A stretch of DNA of 6,353 nt from NCBI GenBank assembly GCA_018262315.1, contig JAGSPS010000287.1:1-6353 (forward strand). Reading direction: 5' to 3'. Under the pieces are notes generated by a model. It worked only from the letters and a program-made list of their open reading frames with translations, was not told the DNA's origin and did not search any database. A program made the translations under genes and the position numbers. This DNA comes from Deltaproteobacteria bacterium (GTDB lineage Bacteria; Myxococcota_A; UBA9160; PR03). Of this stretch, positions 1 through 6,353 are shown piece by piece; the first letter of the stretch is position 1; each line of letters begins with the position of its first letter.

Positions 1-160
1 GCCAGCCCGGCTCGTGACGGTCCTACAGCTCGGTGAGTCCGGGACAACCGCGCCGGCCGTCGTCGAGGATCTCGCGGACGCCGCGCTGCGGGTGCGCATT
101 GGGGGGCATCGGGTGCGCTTCGACGGCGCAGCGTGCGCGTACTTCGAGGAGCCTTCGTGA
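1..160 (+). CDS. C-terminal end of probable heparinase II/III-family protein (partial, 5' end outside window)
   Basis: An open frame enters from the left edge (first full codon at base 2) and gives 52 residues before TGA at 158-160. The tail begins PARLVTVLQLGESG and ends with a short beta-rich stretch (ALRVRIGGHRVRFDG). It resembles the C-terminal beta-sandwich of heparinase II/III-like proteins, where a 'R-F/L-V-T-V-L' strand is typical near the end. Such proteins are polysaccharide lyases or lyase-like proteins, often encoded beside glycosyltransferases and bi-domain oxidoreductases in polysaccharide clusters. The context therefore supports the call more than the short sequence does. The stop overlaps the next gene's GTG start (GTGA, 157-160), which suggests translational coupling in one operon. 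The catalytic domain is outside the window, so activity cannot be judged. It could be another secreted beta-rich protein. Confidence 0.5.
   Translation, partial: PARLVTVLQLGESGTTAPAVVEDLADAALRVRIGGHRVRFDGAACAYFEEPS
146..151 (+). promoter_or_regulatory. Shine-Dalgarno site for the glycosyltransferase start at GTG 157
   Basis: GAGGAG lies 5 bases upstream of GTG 157, inside the last codons of the preceding gene. It supports 157 as the start over the in-frame GTG at 133, which would give an eight-residue extension (MRVLRGAF) that does not resemble the family and overlaps the upstream gene further. Confidence 0.6.
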
Positions 161-2259
161 GCGGCGCGAGCTTCCTCTTCTTGATGTCCGAGGGACTCGA
201 CGCCACCGTGATCGACTCGCAGGTGGTAGACGGGCTCGTCGCAGTGCGTCGCGAGGGCATCCGCTTCGATCTGCTCTCGCTCGCCGACGGGCGCCGATGG
301 CTGCGCGAGCGGCGGTACTACCAGCGCCGGTGCATCGAGGTCGCCGCGCGCACCGGCGGATCGGTGCGCGTCGTCCCGATGCCCCGCAAGCTCGGCGTGG
401 GCGGACCGCTCGGGACGACGGCGTTGCTCCTGGCCGAGCATCTGCGCCGGGGCGGGCGTCTCGTGGTGCACGCCCGCACCGACTATGCCGCGTACTTCGC
501 GAGCTTCGCGGCGCGCCTCGATCGCGGCATCCGCTACATCTTCGACTGCCGCGGTGACGGTCCCCCGGAGTTCCTGCTCGACGCGCGCCAATTCCACCTC
601 TCGGAGCGCCAGACCGCGCGCGGCTTGCGGCGCATGGAGCGTGTCGGCGCCGGCGCCGCCCGACACGCCTCGTTCGTGCTCGCCGTTTCGACCGTGCTGC
701 GCGACCGGCTCGTTGCGCGCCACGGCATCTACCCGACGCGCATCTCGGTGGTGCCGTGTGTGGCAGACGCCGAAATGTTGGTGTACTTCCTGATCCTCAC
801 GCCGGATCTCGAAGCCGCTGCCGAGCACGCCCAGCGGCTGCTCATCCCCGGGCGCTACAAGATCCTGTCTGCCGCGCACGCGGAGGTGCCAGGCTACCTG
901 CGCGCGTCGGATCTCGGGATGTTGCTGCGGGCTCCCGATCCGCTCAACGAGGCCGCCTGTCCCACCAAGTTCGCCGAGTACGTGATGACCGGCCTGCCAG
1001 TCCTGATCAGCGCCGGCATCGGCGACTGCAGCGGCTTCGTCGCGCAAGAAGGCGCCGGCGCGGTGTTGCCAGAACCCGACCCGGCCGCAGCGGTCGCCGC
1101 GCTCGCCCGCATCCGGGCCGAGGAAGACGTGACGCGCCGCACCCGCATCGCCAGGGCCGCCGAGCGTTTCGCGCGGCAGCGCTACGCCCGCGAGATGGCC
1201 CAGCTCTACCGGCGGCTCGCTGAGTTCTTGCGGCAGGTCTTCCTCTCCCGAAGCGGCGCCATCCAGGTCGAGGATGCCCCGGCGCCGGCCTGCGGGCCGG
1301 GCGAGGTGCGCATCGACGTCGCGCACTCGGTGATCAGCACCGGCACCGAGACATCGGCGCTGGCGAGCCCGGACCTGCGCGCGCGGCTCGACCGCGCCGT
1401 CGGGATGGCCCGCATGGGCGCCGAGCGGCTGCGCACGCGCGGCTTGCAGGAGGTGCTGCGCAAGGCGCGCGTGCGCGACGGGATCTCCGCGCCGATGGGC
1501 TACAGCGTGGCCGGCCGCGTCGACGAGGTCGGCATCGACGTCGTCGATCTTGCGCCTGGCGCGTTGGTCGCGGCGGGCGGCAGCGCCTACGCGCACCACG
1601 CCGAACAGGTCGCGGTGCCGCGCAACCTCTCGCTGCGCGCGGCCAGCTTCGCGACGGTGGGTGCGATCGCGCTGCAGGGCGTGCGGCGCGCGGCGCCGCA
1701 GGTGGGCGAGACGGTCGCGGTCGTCGGGCTCGGCCTCGTCGGGCAACTGGCCGTGCAACTCCTGGGCGCTGCGGGCTGCCGCGTCGTCGGCGTCGATCCG
1801 CGCGCGGACCGCGTCGAGCTTGCGCGCAGCGGACCCGGCGGCCTCGTCGCGGGCAGCGGGCCCGATCCCGCCGAGATCGAGGCGATGGTGCGCGCGCAGA
1901 CGGCGGGCGCCGGCGCCGACGCGGTGCTGCTGTGCGCCGGCACCGCCAGCAGCGATCCGATCAACACGGACCTGCGTGCAGTGCGCCAGCGCGGACGCGT
2001 GGTGATCGTCGGTGCCGTCGGCCTCGCGCTCGAGCGCGAGGCCTTCTACCGCAAAGAGGTCGAGCTCACGATGTCGTGCTCCTACGGGCCGGGCCGCTAC
2101 GACCCGAGCTACGGACCGAGAACCGCAACATGGCCGCCTTCCTCGAGCTGGTGGCGCGCGGCAGTGTCGATCCGGAACGCCTCGTCGCCGAGGAGCGCGA
2201 CCTCGAGGACGCCGCCGCGGCCTTCGACGCGGCGAAGGCGGGCGCCGGCTCGGGCGTAG
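157..2259 (+). CDS. GT4-like glycosyltransferase with an internal gap, reading in frame into the N-terminal half of a bi-domain oxidoreductase
   Basis: This is one uninterrupted frame carrying two unrelated proteins. Residues 1 to about 357 (bases 157 to about 1227) are a GT-B glycosyltransferase of the GT4 type, expected to transfer a nucleotide-sugar-derived residue in the cytoplasm. Visible marks are the N-terminal strand FLFLMSEG, the inter-domain segment VLAVSTVLRDRLV, and in the C-terminal lobe PTKFAEY (residues 269-275) followed by GLPVLIS and GIGD. Between VVPCVADAE (199-206) and FLILTPD (211-217) only four residues (MLVY) are present. Relatives have some 45-65 there, including the first strand and glycine loop of the donor-binding lobe, so activity is doubtful. 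From about residue 358 (TTG 1228; RQVFLSRSGAIQVE) the frame becomes the alcohol-dehydrogenase-like half of the next gene, without an intervening stop. After base 2112 the frame is nonsense, ending at TAG 2257-2259. Start GTG 157 is chosen for its Shine-Dalgarno and stop overlap. The fusion is probably not the original arrangement. Confidence 0.7.
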   Translation: MSGASFLFLMSEGLDATVIDSQVVDGLVAVRREGIRFDLLSLADGRRWLRERRYYQRRCIEVAARTGGSVRVVPMPRKLGVGGPLGTTALLLAEHLRRGGRLVVHARTDYAAYFASFAARLDRGIRYIFDCRGDGPPEFLLDARQFHLSERQTARGLRRMERVGAGAARHASFVLAVSTVLRDRLVARHGIYPTRISVVPCVADAEMLVYFLILTPDLEAAAEHAQRLLIPGRYKILSAAHAEVPGYLRASDLGMLLRAPDPLNEAACPTKFAEYVMTGLPVLISAGIGDCSGFVAQEGAGAVLPEPDPAAAVAALARIRAEEDVTRRTRIARAAERFARQRYAREMAQLYRRLAEFLRQVFLSRSGAIQVEDAPAPACGPGEVRIDVAHSVISTGTETSALASPDLRARLDRAVGMARMGAERLRTRGLQEVLRKARVRDGISAPMGYSVAGRVDEVGIDVVDLAPGALVAAGGSAYAHHAEQVAVPRNLSLRAASFATVGAIALQGVRRAAPQVGETVAVVGLGLVGQLAVQLLGAAGCRVVGVDPRADRVELARSGPGGLVAGSGPDPAEIEAMVRAQTAGAGADAVLLCAGTASSDPINTDLRAVRQRGRVVIVGAVGLALEREAFYRKEVELTMSCSYGPGRYDPSYGPRTATWPPSSSWWRAAVSIRNASSPRSATSRTPPRPSTRRRRAPARA

Positions 2260-3335
2260 CGGTGCTGCTGCGTTATCCCGCGCGCAGCGAGCCCGCGGCG
2301 CGCACGGTCGCCGCCGCCACGTCTGCGAGCCACCCAGCGACCGCGAAGCGCGACGGCCGCATCGGCATCGCTGTAATTGGCGGCGGCGGCTTCGCGACCG
2401 AGACGCTGCTCCCGGCGATCGGTGCGACGCCGGACTTCGCGCTACGCACTGTGGTGACGCGCAGCAGCGCGTCGGCGGCCAAGGTGGCGCAGGAGTTCGG
2501 CGCCGCGCAGGCCTCGACCGATCCCGAGGGCGTGCTCGCCGATCCGAGCGTCGACGCGGTCGTGATCGCCACGCGCCACGACAGCCACGCGCCACTCGCG
2601 CTCGCGGCGCTGCGCGCCGGCAAGCACGTCTTCCTCGAGAAGCCGATGGGCATCACGCGCGAGCAGATCGACGCGCTGCGCGACGAAGCGCTGACATCCG
2701 GGCGCATTTTCACGGTCGGTTACAACCGCCGGTACGCACCGCTGTCGCTGCGCGTGCGCGAATGGCTCGCCACGAGCGCCGGGCCTGCCGTGCTGCTCTA
2801 TCGAGTAAACGCCGGCCACGTACCCGCGGAGAACTGGACGCTCGATCCGAACGTCGGCGGCGGGCGCATCGTCGGCGAACTCTGCCACATGCTCGACCTG
2901 CTCTCGTTCTGGCTCGGGCCCGAGCTCGTGTCGTGGAGCGCAGCCGCGCTGCCCTCCGCCCAGCGCGCCGCGCCCTCGCCGCAGGACGTCGTCGTGTCGC
3001 TGCGCTTCCGCGACGCGAACCGCAACGAGCACGTCGCCTCGCTGGTGTACACCAGCCTCGGCGCGCCGGCGCTCGCCAAGGAATGGATCGAGGTGCACGC
3101 CGGCGGCTGCACGCTGCACCTCACCGATTTCATGCGGCTCGAAGCGCAGGGAGCGCGCGCGCGCACCGAGGTGCTCCGCAAGCCCGACAAGGGACACCGC
3201 GCCGAGATCGAGGCCTTCCGCGACGCGATCCGCGGCGCGCCGAACGCGCTGCTCGGCGCCGAGGAAGCCTGGGCCTCCGCCGACCTCGCGCTGCGCATCG
3301 ACCAACAGTTGCGGGCCGGCGCCGCGACGGAGTAG
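2130..3335 (+). CDS. Gfo/Idh/MocA-family oxidoreductase half, open frame downstream of the frameshift
   Basis: From ATG 2130 (MAAFLELVARG) this frame runs 401 residues to TAG 3333-3335. Its first 40 or so residues are the tail of the ADH-like domain. After a low-complexity Ala/Thr/Pro linker (about 2276-2350) a complete Gfo/Idh/MocA protein follows. It has the Rossmann strand IGIAVIGGGGFATE (GGGGFA at 2379-2396), then VDAVVIATRHDSHAPLA, and the catalytic-lysine motif EKP (2637-2645). VGYNRRYAP and a C-terminal beta-sheet domain with GGGRIVGELCHMLDL follow. The family oxidises or epimerises sugars and cyclitols with NAD(P); the substrate here is unknown. In a normal relative this is the C-terminal half of one polypeptide. 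Frame 3 is also open back to an ATG at 1932, but those upstream codons are out of frame with the conserved ADH sequence and are not real. No convincing ribosome site precedes ATG 2130, so it is uncertain that this half is made alone. It lies 5 bases before asnB. Confidence 0.75.
   Translation: MAAFLELVARGSVDPERLVAEERDLEDAAAAFDAAKAGAGSGVAVLLRYPARSEPAARTVAAATSASHPATAKRDGRIGIAVIGGGGFATETLLPAIGATPDFALRTVVTRSSASAAKVAQEFGAAQASTDPEGVLADPSVDAVVIATRHDSHAPLALAALRAGKHVFLEKPMGITREQIDALRDEALTSGRIFTVGYNRRYAPLSLRVREWLATSAGPAVLLYRVNAGHVPAENWTLDPNVGGGRIVGELCHMLDLLSFWLGPELVSWSAAALPSAQRAAPSPQDVVVSLRFRDANRNEHVASLVYTSLGAPALAKEWIEVHAGGCTLHLTDFMRLEAQGARARTEVLRKPDKGHRAEIEAFRDAIRGAPNALLGAEEAWASADLALRIDQQLRAGAATE
3329..3332 (+). 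promoter_or_regulatory. Shine-Dalgarno site for asnB at ATG 3341
   Basis: GGAG lies 8 bases upstream of ATG 3341 and sits within the final codons of the oxidoreductase gene. The frame is open far upstream of 3341, so this site, with the required Met-Cys N-terminus, fixes the start. Confidence 0.6.
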
Positions 3336-3340
3336 CTGGG

Positions 3341-5274
<1,934 letters not shown>

Positions 5275-5278
<4 letters not shown>

Positions 5279-6353
5279 GGGCCGCCGCCGTCGGCAAGGA
5301 CGTGGCGCTTCCAGTGCAGGAAGAACGCGAGCGTCCAGATCCGGTACATGGACCGGACGCGATCGTTCGCATCGAGCGCCCCGCTCCGCAGCGCGCCCAC
5401 CAGCGATTCCACCGCCTCTACACGGAAGAAGTCTCGGGTGGAGTCCTCGTGCAGCAGGTCCGCGAAATGCGACCAGAACGAGTCGCCCAGGAAGCGCTCG
5501 AGATGCACGGCGAAGCCCTTCTTCGGGCGGTGCAGGATGTGCTGCGGCAGGTAGCGCGACAGCACCCGCTTCAGGATCGGTTTCGGCACCGCCGGATCGA
5601 AGAGCTCCGACGCCGGCGCCCGGCACAGCAGCTCGTAGAGCACGTGGTCCACATAGGGAACGCGCACCTCGACCGAATGCCCCATCGACGCGCGATCCAC
5701 CTTCGTCAGCATGTAGTCCGGAAGCTGTTGCATCACCATGAAACGGTACAGGTTCTCGAAGCTCGGCCGATCGTCCGGGAGCGCGAGCTTCTCGCGCAGG
5801 TAGAGCGCCTCGTGCTCGAGATCGAGCGTGGCGAGCAGGTCGTCCGACAGGAATTCCGACTGCTCGCGGAACGAGAAGAAGCTCTTCTCGCTCACCACGA
5901 AGTCGAGGAAGGTCCAGTCCACCCGCTGCATCGCGCTGACGACGCGGCGGCCCTTGGGAAAGCGCAGCCAGCGCTCGAACACGCGCATGCCTCGCGCCAC
6001 CGGCCGCGGTACCAGCCGCTGCAGCAGCTGCAGCCGCGCGAGCGTGGCGTAGTTCTCGTAGCCGGCGAAGAGCTCGTCGGCGCCGTCTCCGGAGAGGACG
6101 CACTTGACGCGCCCCTCCATGGCCTGGATCACCGAGTGCACCGCGATCGCCGACGGGCTCCCGAAGGGCTCGCCGTAGATCTCCGTCAGGAAGTCGAGCA
6201 GCTCGACATCGAAGCGCTCGCCCGCGTTGAGACGCACCTCGACGTGTTCGGTGCCGAAGCGGCGCGCGACCTCGGCCGCGTAGTCGCGTTCGTCGTAGTC
6301 CGGGTCATCGTGCACCAGACAGAAGGTCTTCGCACCCTCGACGAAGCGACTCA
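5275..6353 (-). CDS. Second asparagine synthase (AsnB-type), C-terminal synthetase domain; 5' end outside window
   Basis: The minus-strand frame is open from the right edge to TAG at 5277-5275. It gives 358 full codons plus two bases of another, so this is the last half or more of a protein of about 600-650 residues. The first visible residues SRFVEGAKTFCLVHDDPDYDE match the segment just after the ATP loop (compare KTF-x-IGF-DDP-x-YDE in relatives). The SGGLDSS loop and the whole glutaminase domain therefore lie beyond 6353. Inside are LSGDGADELFAGY (6096-6058), KVDRASMGHSVEVRVPYVDH (5703 down to about 5641) and KKGFAVHLERFLGD, all standard for the synthetase domain. An in-frame GTG at 6315 is internal and not the start. 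It differs clearly from its plus-strand neighbour (GDGADEL against GEGSDEL; DRASM against DKITM), so it is a divergent paralog, not a recent duplicate. It belongs to an opposing transcript. Its substrate is unknown. Confidence 0.9.

Larger units (their letters stand above)
1228..3335 (+). pseudogene. Bi-domain oxidoreductase (ADH-like + Gfo/Idh/MocA) broken by a frameshift/deletion
   Basis: Read across two frames, this is the two-domain oxidoreductase common in polysaccharide clusters: a medium-chain dehydrogenase-like half joined to a Gfo/Idh/MocA half, about 700 residues in total. The first half (1228 to about 2112) has the opening RQVFLSRSGAIQVE, then STGTE and MGYSVAG where classical zinc alcohol dehydrogenases have the Cys-GTD and GHE ligands. 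It also has a nucleotide-binding GLGLVG (1726-1743) and the family signature SCSYGPGRYDPSY ending at 2112. The chain continues as TENRNMAAFLEL from 2115 in a frame offset by +2. The usual linker of about 13-16 residues (a DYPIGYVRW-like segment) is missing. The change needs a net loss of 3n+1 bases. A further gap of about 8 residues is suspected near 1640. TTG 1228 is the best start by homology, but it has no good ribosome site and no stop separates it from the glycosyltransferase. As it stands, no full-length enzyme can be made without frameshifting. Confidence 0.7.

Noticed and set aside
133..156. An earlier in-frame GTG start for the glycosyltransferase at 133.
   Set aside because: It has no good ribosome site. 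GTG 157 has GAGGAG 5 bases upstream and overlaps the preceding stop as coupled genes do.
2113..2259. Continuation of the first frame past the oxidoreductase break as a real C-terminus.
   Set aside because: It is Ser/Arg/Pro-rich and unrelated to the family, while the conserved continuation is visible in the other frame.
2012..3340. The asnB frame is open far upstream, which could suggest a large N-terminal extension of asnB.
   Set aside because: The extension is Arg/Ala-rich out-of-frame sequence of the oxidoreductase. A class-II amidotransferase needs Met-Cys at its N-terminus, which is exactly at 3341 behind a GGAG site.

Overview
This window is high-GC (roughly 70% by eye), densely coding bacterial DNA with almost no intergenic space. 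It looks like part of a surface or exopolysaccharide biosynthesis locus. The gene content supports this: a probable heparinase II/III-like C-terminus, a GT4-type glycosyltransferase, a bi-domain oxidoreductase (alcohol-dehydrogenase-like plus Gfo/Idh/MocA) and two AsnB-type amidotransferases. This combination recurs in capsule and EPS clusters of high-GC Gram-negative bacteria. The sequence does not let me name a genus or phylum. No tRNA, rRNA, CRISPR, insertion sequence or attachment site was seen.

Layout. Bases 1-160 (+) are the tail of a probable heparinase II/III-family protein. Its TGA overlaps the GTG start (157) of the next gene. Bases 157 to about 1227 (+) encode a GT4-like glycosyltransferase. 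Bases 1228-3335 (+) encode a bi-domain oxidoreductase in two frames. Bases 3341-5278 (+) are an intact class-II glutamine-dependent AsnB of 645 residues. Bases 5275-6353 (-) are the C-terminal part of a second, convergent AsnB that runs off the right edge. The plus-strand genes are overlapping or separated by 5 bases, as expected for one operon whose promoter lies left of the window.

How the genes may work together (inference). The glycosyltransferase would transfer a sugar during repeat-unit assembly. The bi-domain oxidoreductase would act on a sugar or a related intermediate. The heparinase-like protein would process a uronate-containing polymer. The AsnB proteins would make asparagine or amidate a carboxyl group on a sugar or another precursor.

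The most notable signal is damage concentrated between about 775 and 2120. The glycosyltransferase lacks an expected block of some 40-60 residues near residue 210. It reads through without a stop into the oxidoreductase. The oxidoreductase seems to lack about 8 residues near base 1640, and it changes frame, with an apparent loss of 3n+1 bases, at 2112-2115. The downstream asnB looks intact. Either this stretch is decaying or the assembly has deletion errors; the sequence alone cannot decide. I found no support for a new kind of biological system.
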